Origin: Druceiella hillmani
Lineage: Eukaryota; Arthropoda; Insecta; Lepidoptera; Hepialidae
Direction: 5' to 3'
Length of the DNA: 64,000 nucleotides
Assembly (NCBI GenBank): GCA_039881145.1
Contig: JAYKKI010000016.1
Location: 10,131,001 to 10,195,000 of the forward strand
Shown here: piece by piece, positions 47,216 to 59,578 of the stretch
Position numbering within the stretch: the stretch's first letter is position 1
How the letters are laid out: the number at the start of each line of letters is the position of its first letter
The notes under the pieces: model-generated
Told to the model about the DNA's origin: nothing
Seen by the model: the letters and a program-made list of their open reading frames with translations, nothing else
Database searches by the model: none
Position numbers and translations under genes: made by a program

Positions 47216-47662
47216 AGTCATTTTAATGGAATACATGAATAGGCCCTCTGATTATCATTGAAAATTATAATATCGTTGGGTAGTACTCAATTCTACAAAT
47301 TGTGAATTTTTTTTAGCATAGATCAAAATTACTGCTTACGTTTTTAAAATTTCATAAAGCATTTTATTAAGTTAAATATGAGCAAAGTGTGTAGATAAAA
47401 AGTGAGGATAATTATTTCTTTATCTTTTTATTTTATATTTTTATTTTCTTTTTTCAATCAATAAGATGAATTTTTGAAATAAAATATAAAAATAAAATGA
47501 CAGTAGAAATGGTGATCGACATTTCTTACTGCAACTGAGTGACCGACGTTTCAAAATGACAGTTGCTAATACCTTAAACTAACAACTAATAAACAGCCCA
47601 CTTTTTTTTATATTCCTGAAATGTTACATAAATTTCTCGAGCATCTCTTGTAGGAAATATTA

Positions 47663-47669
47663 TATATAC

Positions 47670-47721
<52 letters not shown>

Positions 47722-47724
47722 ATC

Positions 47725-47802
<78 letters not shown>
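47663..47802. repeat. (TA)n microsatellite, the longest in the window
   Basis: About 140 bases of TA with short CTATCTA and CATA interruptions. Confidence 0.95.
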
Positions 47803-47806
<4 letters not shown>

Positions 47807-48162
47807 GGGTCCGATCTTTCGTTCAGTCAAATGAGTTTCAGCAAGTGTATGAAAAAGTGCGGAAATTTTAGGACGTAGCGGAACTTTAGGAAGTATACGA
47901 ATGTTGTTGAGAGATATGTTTTAAATCCAAAACCTGTAAAAATAAATACAAAAAAAAACGAGTGTGCTTTAGACCACACGACTGAAGTAAAACTTCAAAT
48001 TCACAAAATATGAAATTTAAAATGAATTTACAATTTTATTCACTTTAAACGTAGAATAATTATATATTAATTAAACAAAATAATAATTTATAAAATTATT
48101 CAAGAACGAAATGAAATTACAAAATAATAAAAAAATCACCGTTCGCATAACGCTAGCAAACT

Positions 48163-48164
<2 letters not shown>

Positions 48165-48199
<35 letters not shown>
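48165..48199. repeat. (TA)n microsatellite
   Basis: About 34 bases of pure TA inside the candidate miniature element. Confidence 0.9.
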
Positions 48200-48205
48200 C
48201 ATGCA

Positions 48206-48400
48206 CTGGCTATGAGAGGAAGAGAGAAAGAAAATGTGCGCGTGCACTGCTCTCTCTTGCTTCTACAGTGTGATAAAGACAATAGGCTTGCACTGTGTCT
48301 TAGATATACGAAACATAACTGGCTATGAGAGAAAGAGAAAAAGAAAATGTGTGCTCGCACCTCTCTCTCTTGTCCCTACAGTAATATACGAAACGTACCT
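48206..48400. repeat. Tandem duplication, unit about 113 bp
   Basis: CTGGCTATGAGAG begins each unit (48206 and 48319). Shared order: GAGAGAAAGAAAATGTG, GCAC.TCTCTCTTG, CTACAGT, ATATACGAAAC. Unit 2 lacks about 30 bases in its middle. The 80-codon frame across it arises from the repeat. Confidence 0.8.
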
Positions 48401-48549
48401 CTCTCTCTTTCTGTCTTCAATAACTTATATATCCCTCTCAACTTCCGTTCGCCTCGCCCTATCACACTTTTCCTAACGCTCTCGTCACGCATTCACCAGC
48501 TTACTCCCTAAGGCAAGCGTGCGTAAAGAAGTTTTACTTCAAAAATTAA

Positions 48550-49570
48550 AATATTGTTGTGAACTGAATTGGTTGGCTTATTAATTGCCAACCAAATATT
48601 ACAGCATATACGCAATTACGAAATTGTCTAATGCGCTTCCCCGACCACTTTTTTTTTACCACTTTTTCTTAAATGGTTCAAAATATTCCAGTTTACTTTC
48701 AAAATAATTTTCGTATTTTTTTTGAGATTCAAAGGGAATATATTATTTTTTTGTGACGATGTTTTTTTTTAAATAAGTTAGTGCGTTTTTTTTTTAATTC
48801 AAGATATTTTATCTGTGAATACTGAAATTTAACAACAGTTAAAATACCCTCATACATATTTTAACAAGGCGGAAAAACAAGTAAGTTAATTGAATAAAAT
48901 AAGTTTACAATCAATATAAGCCGTTTCTTAATATTTTACACCAGCTTCTTTTAACTTAATTTTTCATAACTTCTCTTTTTCCAACTTTGCGTATTTTTCC
49001 TCTAAAACTTTTCGTGTTAAACATTTTGTTTTATCTATTCTTGCATTATTCACAAATGTAAAATTTTGCTTTTAAATTTAGCCAAATAATATGCGAATAA
49101 AAATGACTTGTTGTATATGTCATCACCTTACATCACCTAAGTTGGAAGCAACTCGAAGTAAATAATAATTAAAAAAAATATTGGGAAATTCGACGGAATA
49201 TTGATTTTAGTTTGTTTTACATAAAATTTTAGTCTGTTTTACATAAAGCTGTTTTACAAAAAAAAACCTATATATATCTAATGTAACAAACGGTAATATA
49301 AAATTTGATCTGCAGAATTATCAATAAACGCCGATTCGAATGTAATATAACCTGTCAGCTAAAATAGATAGTCCTTAGATCTATCACTATCAATTATTAA
49401 ACTTAATGAGAGACAAATTTATAAGCTTGGTGCGACCAATAAAATAATAAAGATATAACTATCCAGATTAAATTGTAAGATTGAGAATTAATGCTTAAAA
49501 CTCTTTCAAAAAGTTATCAAGTTTCATAATTATGGAAAATAAACAAATAAACATAATAGATGGAAAAATT
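48550..49570. other. No gene recognised
   Basis: AT-rich with long T runs; no repeat or frame of note. Confidence 0.5.
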
Positions 49571-49572
49571 CT

Positions 49573-49700
49573 GTGAAGCACGAGTGAAACTCACGCTACG
49601 AGGGTTCCGTACACATTAAGGCTTTTATAAGTATTCATTGGTTCATAATATTCCTATTAAACTATTTCAAAAATGTTAATTTTTTATTACGAAAATATAT
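49573..49700 (-). mobile_element. Dispersed insect repeat, copy 2 (3' portion)
   Basis: CACGAGTGAAACTCACGCTA followed by CGAGGGTTCCGTACACATTAAGGC is the complement of the 1100-1150 end of copy 1, and ATAATATTCCTATTAAACTA continues the match. The 5' portion is not visible. Confidence 0.65.
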
Positions 49701-49704
49701 TGCC

Positions 49705-50430
49705 TACTTTTATTCGATAGTTTTAGTTTTTATGATATATTTTTTAAAATGAGTCGAAAGCCATTTCTTTTTATTGACCCTCTATTTTAAATTTTTTTTA
49801 ACGAATTTAAAAATGTTCGCAGAAGTTGTGGTTGAGTGGCGATTGCTGTGACGTTGCGAGAGTTCAAGTGAGATCTGAAAGTGGTTTAAAACCCGCAATG
49901 CAACGAACCGAATTTTAAAACGATATAAGTCACATTATTATACAAAATATTGTCAGCGCCACAATAATATATAATGGCGACAATAAACCATTGATTATTT
50001 TATATCGAACTACTAAATGGTTTTGAATTTAGATTTATTTAAAGCAATGCTATTCATGGGAACGGATAAGGTGAATGATGTGTACCGTGTGTGAAGAATC
50101 AAATATTTATTAATGTTATTAGGGGGCCGATCCTATGAGTATGAATAATAATAAAATGTAGGAATGAAAACATGTTTTTTTCTTAAATTCATACTAATTT
50201 TATTATTCGTCGTGTATTGTTTCACGTACTCTTGAAAGATCATAAATAAATTTCAATATAAAAAATAATTGATATTTTAAGAACTTGGATTCAGATTTAA
50301 ACACGTTATTACAGTTTGTAAGTTTTTTATCACTATTTAAATAAATATCAAAGGCACGTTAAAGAAATTAAATATTGTTTTATTACATTTAAATCTTTAA
50401 TAGAAAATTAGAACTCATATCCTTAAATTA
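49705..50430. other. No gene recognised
   Basis: 49810-49900 is slightly GC-richer (GTGACGTTGCGAGAG) but has no open frame. The rest is AT-rich. Confidence 0.45.
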
Positions 50431-50441
50431 AAAAACAACAG

Positions 50442-50536
50442 AAGATGTTATCAGGCTTTTAATAAGAGACCCTGCGCTTGAAGCAAATGCAAGTCAGCGG
50501 AGAAATATTGATTCAGCTGGAGACTCATCGTTTTAA
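50442..50536 (+). CDS. Candidate terminal exon, unknown protein
   Basis: After CAACAG (ending 50441) the frame reads DVIRLLIRDPALEANA, then SQRRNIDSAGDSSF and TAA. Composition is mixed and unlike the surrounding AT-rich DNA. AATAAA at 50582-50587 lies about 45 bases past the stop. The acceptor lacks a pyrimidine tract, which is the weak point. The exon needs one base from upstream to finish its first codon (xAA). The island at 46.7-47.2 kb lies upstream on the same strand and could supply a first exon. Family not recognised. Confidence 0.35.
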
Positions 50537-50589
50537 GGATGAACCTTTCAGTTGAATCTCGATGTCTTTGCATAAGAGAAAAATAAATT

Positions 50590-52435
50590 TTTCATCTTGC
50601 CATCTCAAGTCGGGGATTTACCGTATCAGTGATATTTTGGATTAGGTCATATATCTTCATTTTAAACTCTATACATATTTAAAATAGTAAATTCCTTTAA
50701 CTATGACTAGGGTTTAAAAAATCAAGGTTGCTTCATGTGACTTCCTTAAAACTGCTTAATAGAACTATTAGATAAGGTCAATTTTTTTTTTGTAATTTGA
50801 AAGGAAACCGTCAGGAGTGTATATAGTAATGTCCCAGGATATGGAAATAAAAATTATATAATTATATAAAAGCAAAAATGAGGACTTTGAAAGTTTTATT
50901 CAAATCGTCAACCATATAAATGAGAAATTTTGTAATTTTGCGACAAGTGAAATTATTTTTTAAGTTAGCTTTTAAATTACTTTTATAGAACTTCATGAAC
51001 CAGCAAAATGAGCCAAAACTGCTACATGGACCTCGTTATATCTTCTATTCAGAGATGTAACGTAACTCGTAGGCCCAACAGATTATCGAAATAAGCCGAG
51101 TAAAATTAAAATGAGTAAAAACCATATTAATTTTGATAAAAACATAAAATTGGTTGTTATTGAAAATTAACAAATAATTATTAGTTCTTTCGACTACGGC
51201 TACTGGTTCAAAAAATTATATATATTGTTTATTTATTTTAATCGTTTCGTAGTGTTTATGATAGTTTTTTTAATATTTTTATAGCTTATTTTTCTTAAAT
51301 GCATTTTATAAATATAATATATGCGTGTTTATATTTGCATAATAAACATAAAAATTCAAATGTAAAAATCTTATATATAGAAAAAAAATATTGTTTAAAA
51401 TTTAACAGGTTAACATTATATGCATTATATGATAGGAATTATGGCTATATTAATCGTATAAAATCTAAAAATAAAAATTGTCCACGCGTATATCGGAAAG
51501 TGCACAGAGTAAGATATTGTAAATGTACGCATAACTCTTGAAATTGTTGATGTAAATTAATCACCATATTTAAACTTTTAATGATTGCTTTAAAAATATC
51601 TCTTTACCCTAGAAAAAAATATCTTGAATACAAATTAATAAAAAGAAAAATATTTTTCTCGAAATGTAACATCATTTTGAATAAAATAATCTTAGTACAT
51701 TGTAATTACTTATTTCGATAAATACTTTATGCGCGAGATTCCACTTTTTATTGTAAGTACATACACACACATACCCACACACACACACGTGTATACACAT
51801 GTAAATATTATAAAAGCTATAATAGATACCAAATAAACTGTTTGAGGCAAAAAGTTTGAAAACATTTTTAAATTTTCTCTTTTTACGAAGTCAATGTTTA
51901 CCGTAGTTTTGTGATTATGCTTTACGCTTGAAGAACAACTACAAAAATTTTATGGACACTAAGAGGGCACTTTTGCGGTACTCAATTACTCCTTTTGCGA
52001 AATAAATCCCGGAAAATGATGTTCGGTGTTGTTCGGAAAGCAAATAAGTCGTCGCAATTAACGTCCCAGATACTTCACAATAGTCACGCTATTTCCAAAG
52101 CTTAATAATTGTTAATATTTTATGTACGCTCACATGGAAAATTTTCTATATATAGTATAAACTTATTAGGTGAATTCATCTAAAAAAGTTGTATAAAAGT
52201 GGTTGTAAAAGATACATAAATATAAAATCCTTTTTAATATCCTATTTTAAATAGCATTTTAATTTTTTCCTTTCATAGCATTTGGGATAAATGTTTTTTT
52301 CTTATTTTCATCGATGTTGTATGCCGTGGATTAATTAACTCTGGAAATCAACAATATTAATAAAAGTTAATCAATATGATTTCCATATTTTTGTTCCAAA
52401 ATCGATCGTCCCTCTCAAAAATTTACATATCCACT
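50590..52435. other. No gene recognised
   Basis: AT-rich; a mixed CA repeat at 51762-51800 (ACACACACATACCCACACAC). The 80-codon frame at 51299 is Lys-, Tyr- and Asn-rich without motif. Confidence 0.5.
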
Positions 52436-52439
52436 TTTC

Positions 52440-54850
52440 ACTCACCAGTCTATATAGCATAGATTGTCTCTGGCTATGTGAAGCTGATCTTGTGCTTGGT
52501 CATACCAATCTTAGTTTTTGTTTAAAGACCAGCTATTCGACGCTAGCTTTCTTCGAAGTTAATTTTGTTGGCTCATTTGGCATCTTCTATTGACATATAA
52601 GAGACAGGGGAAGGATATTAAGTTTTAATTAAGCCACTTGGATATTTTCGCACCGGCGTAACTCCTAAGAAATAATAATCTACATCAACAAACAAGCCAC
52701 ATTAGTCATAACGAACTGCCGTTTTTTGATACAATTTTCATAATCCGACTTTTTCAATGTCGCCACCATATTTTATGGATGATATATTATCCAACCGAGA
52801 ACCAAGCAGTTTGCTTCTAACGTGAGGTACACAACCAATTTTAGAACGCTGTTTACATCACAATTACAGCTAATAAACATTCCTAGTCCGTCATTTTTTT
52901 CTCTTTCCAACTGTTGATTATGGAAAGAAATCAATGACATTTCGTTTAAAAAGGACACTTTTATTCTTTCTATCAAATTATTATCCATTTCAGGCTATTG
53001 AGAATACCCATGTCAAGTTATTGAGAATAGGTGGTAATCTTGATCTTTCAATATAGCTTTCTGGATTTTCCGTTGAAAAGTTTTAGTAATGATTTGATCA
53101 TGAAATTTACGTTTATTTTCTAGCCGCGTTATGAGTTTACAGATTTTGTTAGCAAAAACAGCTTCATGTACGGTGGTATGAAGTGCTTGTGTATTGAAAG
53201 CCATAAGTGAGCCTGCAAAGCGCCCACTATAACACATTTTCAAGGAAATATTAATTCTTTTTCCAGCGACGAATTTGGCAACTCAAGCATTAAAATTTTC
53301 TACTTCATTGCTCATTAGTTTGCAAATTAAAGTTACCGAATGTCTGAATTTTACTTACTTAATTCTTTCAATTACAATTTACTTATAACGGACTAACAGT
53401 ACGCGCTGCAGGAGCATAACATTAATTTTCACGGAATGAATGATCGCCAATTACGTGTTGAGGATCATTAAAGATGTGGTTTGGTAGGCCTCAATTTTAT
53501 CACTTTAACTCAATGTCAAATGGTTGGTATTTTTCTAGTCATTTAAAGTAAATAATCCTTTAATATAAGCTTATGCAATCGCAAGGGGTATAGGGTATGA
53601 GGCAAAAATGACTGCAGTAATGATGTAATAAATTATTTTTACTTTCGATCTTTTCAACTGTAATATTAATAACGGCTTCTCGTCTGCAGTCCCTCTCATC
53701 AAAAATTAGTTTATCTATATAATTCCCTAATTAATAAAATGTTGAACCTTCCGAAAAATGTAGCCAACTTCATCCCAATTGACGATGATTCAAACCTTGT
53801 ATAGAACTTGTGTGCAGACGGATCAGCGGTTTTATTAGAAGCTCGAGTATGTGACATGCAATATTTATTATTTTCATCCAAGTAAACAACTTTTCCAGAC
53901 TTCTTTTTCAGTAAAGAACTTTTCCAGAGACGCTTCTTTAAGAAGCATGTCATATAAGTGTGACTTACGATTTCTGAAGTGCCAGATGGAGCATTGTATT
54001 TTGTACTATATGATAGTTTATACAAAAAAAAAAAAACCATCTGCAGCTACAGAAATAAATATATCGTTCTCATCTATATTGCTTTGGGAAATGTCTTAAC
54101 GTGACTCTTTCTCTGCAGTCTGTTCAATTAAAAATATTATCATGGACAGTAGTCAAGAGATGCCCGGGTTATTTATGTTAGCAGTTAAATGGTTTTAAAT
54201 GGTTGAATTCAAGACCAATCGACCTAAAACTTGGAACTATTCTTTGAGTTGCATCTAATCAATCTTACTTCGCTCAAAGATATTTTCATTATAAGATGAA
54301 AACTACCACAATTTAAAAAAATTAAGCCAGAATTCCTTCCTCTTCTCTTTCAATATAATGATGTACGATAACTTGCACCTCATGTCGTCATAGATTGGTA
54401 TATCCTGCATTCGTTCAAAGTTCACGGTTTGATATCCAACTACGTTCACATTCTGCAATTTACCACGTTCTACGTGTACTACGTTCACAGCCAGCAAATA
54501 TAATAGGAAACGGTTATGGTGATAAAAAGGAAGATAATCAGACTGGTACGCTGAGAAAAATATAACCTTTCTTCCGTTAAGGTAATATATTCGATTTACA
54601 TAAAGCGTGTCGTATAAGTTTACTTTATGTAAAACCAATTTAATCTAGCTACTTTTGTACGCGGTATTGCAGAACACTTATCAAAGAATATCCAGTGGAT
54701 CAAACATTGTTCTAATATTTGAGTATGAAAGTGCAAAGGAATAAACTCGCCCCAAATTACATAAATTCCATTAGCATTCTTTGAAGCAAGATTTGCCATG
54801 GCACCATGAGAGGAATTGGATGTCAGTGCCACTGTATATTCTCCCAATTT
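52440..54850 (-). pseudogene. Block of decayed, intronless, unrecognised coding sequence
   Basis: Five minus-strand open frames of 71-111 codons follow each other (54847-54620, 54638-54303, 54040-53711, 53243-53013, 52988-52773), separated by stops and frame changes. The first two overlap and read as one protein with a frameshift at about 54630. One includes NSSHGAMANLASKNANG and YVIWGEFIPLHFH, another QALHTTVHEAVFANKICKLI. The residues look like real protein, not AT-rich noise, and no splice sites separate the pieces. The most economical reading is one or two long intronless genes that have decayed, as in a large transposon or an integrated DNA virus. I do not recognise a family and assign no function. 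Confidence 0.4.
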
Positions 54851-54961
54851 TGCTAATTAATTACATCCAATGTTTGCCTGAAAAAAATTAAATAATTTAT
54901 TAGGTAACTTGCATAAAATATGAAATCGTCTGTTATACCGCCCAAACAGTTGCAATGCCTT

Positions 54962-55088
54962 TTCAGGTGGGATATTAGCAAAGATTCTTTGCTAATATCC
55001 CACCTGAAGATGTTGTAATACAACGAAACCTAGGACGTGGTAAAGAAAGTTGAAATAATACTACATCACGTAGTTTCATTTATTTGTG
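54962..55088 (+). mobile_element. Hammerhead-bearing foldback element, copy H4 (truncated)
   Basis: Only the apex and the right arm remain. The apex TTCAGGTGGGATATTAGC pairs with GCTAATATCCCACCTGAA over a short loop (22-base arms). The right arm continues through GTTGTAATACAACGAAACC to TTTCATTTATTTGTG, the family's fixed end. The cleavage-site position reads GGAC in place of GGUC, so this copy should be inactive. No direct repeat flanks it. Truncation at one end with a fixed other end fits reverse transcription from the fixed end. Confidence 0.75.
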
Positions 55089-55091
55089 AAA

Positions 55092-55195
55092 ATTAAATGC
55101 GTGAAGCGAAAAATGAAGCGACGCAGAATCAATTTGCGACGGCGAGGTCCAACTCGCCAATGAAGCTTGCGTTCGTCGTGACAAACGACGCTTCC
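55092..55195. other. Small CpG-richer patch
   Basis: Directly after H4, GCGTGAAGCGAAAAATGAAG, GCGACGGCGAGG and GTTCGTCGTGACAAACGACG form a 100-base CpG-rich patch with a short hairpin (CGTCGT and ACGACG). No frame is convincing. Confidence 0.3.
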
Positions 55196-55199
55196 TACT

Positions 55200-56495
55200 A
55201 ACAATTAAAAAGAATTCGAAAGGAACTTGTTCATTCCTTTGTATTTATTTCTATCCTTTTTATTCAACATTTTTATAATCGAGTAATGTAATTTTAAAGG
55301 AAAATATATGCAGAATATATTACTATATTTATTGTTTTTATTACGTTTCATAAAAATTCATTATGTCTTCATACGTCCAAAACTTGTTCAAACCACAATG
55401 TTTTGTGCCCTCTCACCAGTTTCTACTGTTAACTTCATTATTTAAGAGATTAATGGGAAACGAGTGACTTAAAAATATAAATGGATAAATGATCTCTTTA
55501 GTGATACATTTATTTACCAATATGAGTAGGAATTAACGGAGAGTGAACCAAATGTAGTTGTAAAAGTAAGTCGTTTTCCTAACGATTTATTTTTAGAATT
55601 CGCGGGATTTGGCAATTAAACCACATCGTTGCGGAATGTAAAAATAAATTAAAACGGGTTTTACAGCTGTTATCAATCTATATTTTCTTTCAGCAAATTT
55701 GCGAATATATGAAATGTATTCAAACGAAAAGGAAAATATTTTTCTAGAAATATCCATCGTAAGGTCGCTTTATTGCAAATGGAAAAATACATTCCATTTT
55801 ATTTGGTTATTCCAAGCTATCGAAAATAAGCTATTATGTTGTGCTGAAATTTGTTTCTCACATTTAATTACATAAAATTTGAGAATTTATCGAATTTTAA
55901 TTTTACGCATTTATGTATAATCGATCAATCAAATGCAAGCAACTATTTTCAATAACATTGGAATTTAATCTAAAATATTTCTTCAAACTTTTAGAGGGTG
56001 GGCGATTGCACGAGATTACATTGAAATGTAACAATGGAAAATAATTCGACTGATTTTTTTAAACTAATTAGAATTATTATGAAAGTCTGATTCAATTTTA
56101 TTCCCCATCTTTGCACACTTTTTTAATTAAAAACTTTTCGAGAATAACGTGTTTAGGCGGTAAGAAATTAATTTGAGAAAATTTTGGATAATATTTTATA
56201 TAAGTTAAATCCATGTTAGATTCAGATTTATTGTTTTTTCGTTTTGGTGGAAATTTCGATATAACTGATTATCAAATAAATTGCATATTAGTAATCAAGG
56301 TATATGTAATTTAAAAATAATTTTCTGCCTTGCTCAAATACATCACATTTTTTTTTATATAATTTGTAAACTTTGTCATTAAGAAAGTTGCTCTTAAAAT
56401 ATAATACTACAAAAAAAATTTCAGAACCACTTGGTTCGGAAATTTCAATTTTCATTTTCCATACTTCTGTTACATCGTTATTTTTGTACCTGTTA
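55200..56495. other. No gene recognised
   Basis: AT-rich; no feature seen. Confidence 0.5.
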
Positions 56496-56496
56496 A

Positions 56497-56497
<1 letters not shown>

Positions 56498-56542
<45 letters not shown>
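56498..56542. repeat. (TA)n microsatellite
   Basis: About 45 bases of TA followed by a T-rich run. The frame entering it at 56373 is an artefact. Confidence 0.9.
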
Positions 56543-56545
<3 letters not shown>

Positions 56546-56726
56546 TCTTTTTTTTTTTTTAATTTTTTAAACTAAAATTTTTTTTAAAAATTAATTAAAA
56601 TAATTTTGGTAAATTGAAAATCATTAATTTTATTTTATTGTTGCCTTTAACAGATATCATGCATTCAAAAGAATTTTTTTTCTTTATTTCTTTCCTTTTC
56701 ACGCCTCAATTATTCAATTATTCTAG

Positions 56727-56917
56727 GTGAAATTTTGCACGTGTTTAACATGCACCAAGGGGTATGGAATATTATTAGAGAAAAATATAAAATGTTGGAA
56801 AATTGCATAGAATATATGGAGATAGAGGCGGACTATTTTGAAAAGTTCATTTCTGACGCGAGTGAAATCGTTGAAAAGCTAGTATTTTATAAACGTCAAA
56901 TATTATCTAAGTATTGA
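56727..56917 (+). CDS. Candidate terminal exon, helical protein of unknown family
   Basis: An acceptor (TATTCAATTATTCTAG, ending 56726) precedes 63 open codons and TGA. The frame reads GEILHVFNMHQGVWN, then acidic and basic helical sequence such as NCIEYMEIEADYFEKF and SEIVEKLVFYKRQIL. The alternation of charged and hydrophobic residues suggests long helices or a coiled coil. The first codon needs one base from an upstream exon. No ATG begins the frame before position 56750, so an internal or terminal exon is more likely than a complete gene. Not recognised. Confidence 0.4.
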
Positions 56918-57422
56918 ATATATCGATCAATTATTCTTCATCTTCACTCCACGAGTATAGAAAAATTAATAAATTTATTAACCAGTCTTTGAAACACGTG
57001 AAATGGGAATTTAATACAATAAATATAATAATAAAATTAAGAAGTTGGCTCTAAATAATTTCTGCGTTTATATGGATTATTACTATCTTTATTTAGAGAC
57101 CCTTCATTCAGAATCAATTGGTCATTCGGGTATTTGCCATATATTGATATTGTCAGAAGAAAGGAAACGTTAAAATTTTGGATTTTCAAGCTGAAATATC
57201 AATTTATGAACCTAAAAGTATAGCTACATTATTATAAATATACTGGCGATGTTATTTGGCTTTACAGACAATGTTTCTTATTTTAGTAGATGTCGTTGAT
57301 GTAGGTGTGTAAAGCCGATTTTTATAAATTTTAAAAATCAGCCTATTTCGCAATTCGGAATTTGCAAAACTCAACATCTTTCAAACGATTGTTTTATATT
57401 TGAACAGTATTATAATAGTAAC

Positions 57423-57423
<1 letters not shown>

Positions 57424-57480
<57 letters not shown>
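57424..57480. repeat. (TA)n microsatellite
   Basis: About 55 bases of TA. Confidence 0.95.
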
Positions 57481-57489
57481 GTATAGTGT

Positions 57490-59490
57490 ATTCATATTTA
57501 TTGTAATTCTGATAATATAAACTATCAATTGAAAAGAAAATACTATTGAGAAGTTTACATTAAATGAAAGCAGGCGTGTTAAAGAAATGAAAAAAACTTT
57601 CTATTTTATATAGTAGTATGCGAATGCAAAGTAGATATTTGTAATCTGATGATAAGAAATATTGCAAAAAGATTATGAAATATAAGTTTCTTTGCATTAG
57701 TACATTAGGAGTTGCCTAATGTAGATAAAAGTTACTCTTTGATCAGAATTGTGAGATTAGACCACAAATATTATTTGGTTTAGTAGGGACCACTCTAGAA
57801 CTCTAAGCAAAAGAATTTTATATTTGAGAATTTAGACTGACGAAAATTGTCAATATAACGACAGAATATACTATAAATACAAACATAATTAACAATATAA
57901 CGAAGTTATAGAAAAGTAAAACACAACGAGGTCGGAAAAAATCGTAAAGTAGAAAAACCAGACAGGTAATCATAATTTCAGTGAAAGTTAATCTTCATTA
58001 AATTGTGAATACGTGGGCGGGTTCAGTCAGTTGTCATTATTTTTTCCAGTAAAACAAAACTGAACGTCATATATTGCTTCACAATGCAGTGACACACCTC
58101 AATTACTTAGCTATTGATCTGAACACTGAAATTATGATTACCTAACTTGTTTTTCTACTTATCAGTTTTATTTTTGACATAATCAGGTTTTTGTTTTTAA
58201 TCTTAGTTTTTGTTTCATCCTTTTTGGTAGCATTATCATCATATATACTCAGTACTTTCTAAATATACTAGTTAGGCAACATTATATACTGAATTTCACT
58301 TCAAATCATTTGAAATGAGAGTCTAGCACACTTTCCCCTAATATTTCCGCACATTGAAGTGAAATAACTCTATGTATCATAAGTCATCACTACTATGAAT
58401 ATTCTAGTGCAATAAACATTTGGTAATATAATTAAATATAAATATCTTACATAATAAATTGTCATGAATATTTAAAAAATTTTGATATCTAAAATTATCG
58501 TCATTTAAGTTTTTTTTTTGGGAAAAAGGGGTTATGGGCACATTTCTTTTGAATATATTTTAATAAATTGCCGAAGATATACTGTTTACAATCACGAAAA
58601 GTTGTTTAGGTCTTTATAACTAGTCCTTTCCAACCTAACGCTCCATATGGAATTAGAAAAAAAAAATTTGGATACCTGAGAGAACTTATAACTGTTTCGT
58701 TTATCCTTGAGATATGAAACTTTTAAAAGGAACCAAAAGAATAAAAATAAAATGAATTCACATGAAATATACTTACTCAATTATGCTTGATTATTTTATA
58801 AATCAATTATACTTGATTATTATATATTATTTTTTTTTGAAGAATTATTCATATTGAATACAAATGATTGACGCTTTTGTCATGGATATCGCTATTGTCA
58901 TTTTCCTGATTAAAATTTTACTTTTAAAAGATCTTGATGACCTAAGTCCTTTGTTTACTTAGCGAATATTTTTTAAAGAAATGGCTATTGCCGTCTTTGT
59001 AGACAAAGATTAATGACTGCATTTCAATTTTAAATCTTCTGTTTGCTAACTTTCCATTTTGGAAATTGAACTGCCCAACTTAAATATTAAGGCTGAACTT
59101 TTGCTACTTGCTCTAATGAATCTTAATTCTAATTGAAAAAAGAAAAACTTTAGAGTTCTGTTACGATGATGTCATTGGATTCAATTTAGACTTTTCACTA
59201 GTTATACAAGAGGATTGCTACAAAAAGTAACAACGATTCTGTTTTAGTTTTTAAATGTTATTCAAAATTTAATGAAATATTGTTAAATGCATGTTTAAAT
59301 AAAGTATTGAATTACGAAATAAGTCTCGGTAGCAATCTCATGTCAATAACGATCACTGTAATATTTTTAACATCATTTAAAATTCTGTACTAAAGAAAAG
59401 TGAAAAAATATTTCTTAACTTGAATGGAAATGAATACTTAATCAATTTCAAATAAGATAGAAGCTTTAATGTTAAGAAGTTATTATTTTT
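57490..59490. other. No gene recognised
   Basis: AT-rich; no feature beyond random open frames. Confidence 0.5.
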
Positions 59491-59498
59491 TGTTTCAG

Positions 59499-59578
59499 AC
59501 CTGGAAAAAAACGGATTATATTTCTATGAAATCTATTATCTTGTATGTTTCAACTTTCATTTAAATTCAGACTTGAAT
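59499..59578 (+). CDS. Candidate internal exon of 80 bp
   Basis: A strong acceptor (TATTATTTTTTGTTTCAG, ending 59498) and a perfect donor core (AAT|GTAAGT, starting 59579) bound 80 bases: two bases plus 26 open codons reading LEKNGLYFYEIYYLV then CFNFHLNSDLN. The exon ends on a codon boundary. Signals on both sides are better than for most candidates here, but the peptide is short and aromatic-rich, as AT-rich DNA tends to give. Family unknown. Confidence 0.35.

Larger units (their letters stand above)
47983..48541. mobile_element. Candidate miniature inverted-repeat element
   Basis: TGAAGTAAAACTTC at 47983-47996 has its exact complement GAAGTTTTACTTCA at 48528-48541. Just outside the left end is CGAGTGTGCTTTAGACC, and just inside the right end GGCAAGCGTGCGTAAA. 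The interior is a (TA)n tract followed by a tandem duplication of CT/GA-rich units. There is no coding frame. The ends feel familiar from insect repeats, but I cannot name the family and found no clean target duplication. Confidence 0.4.
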
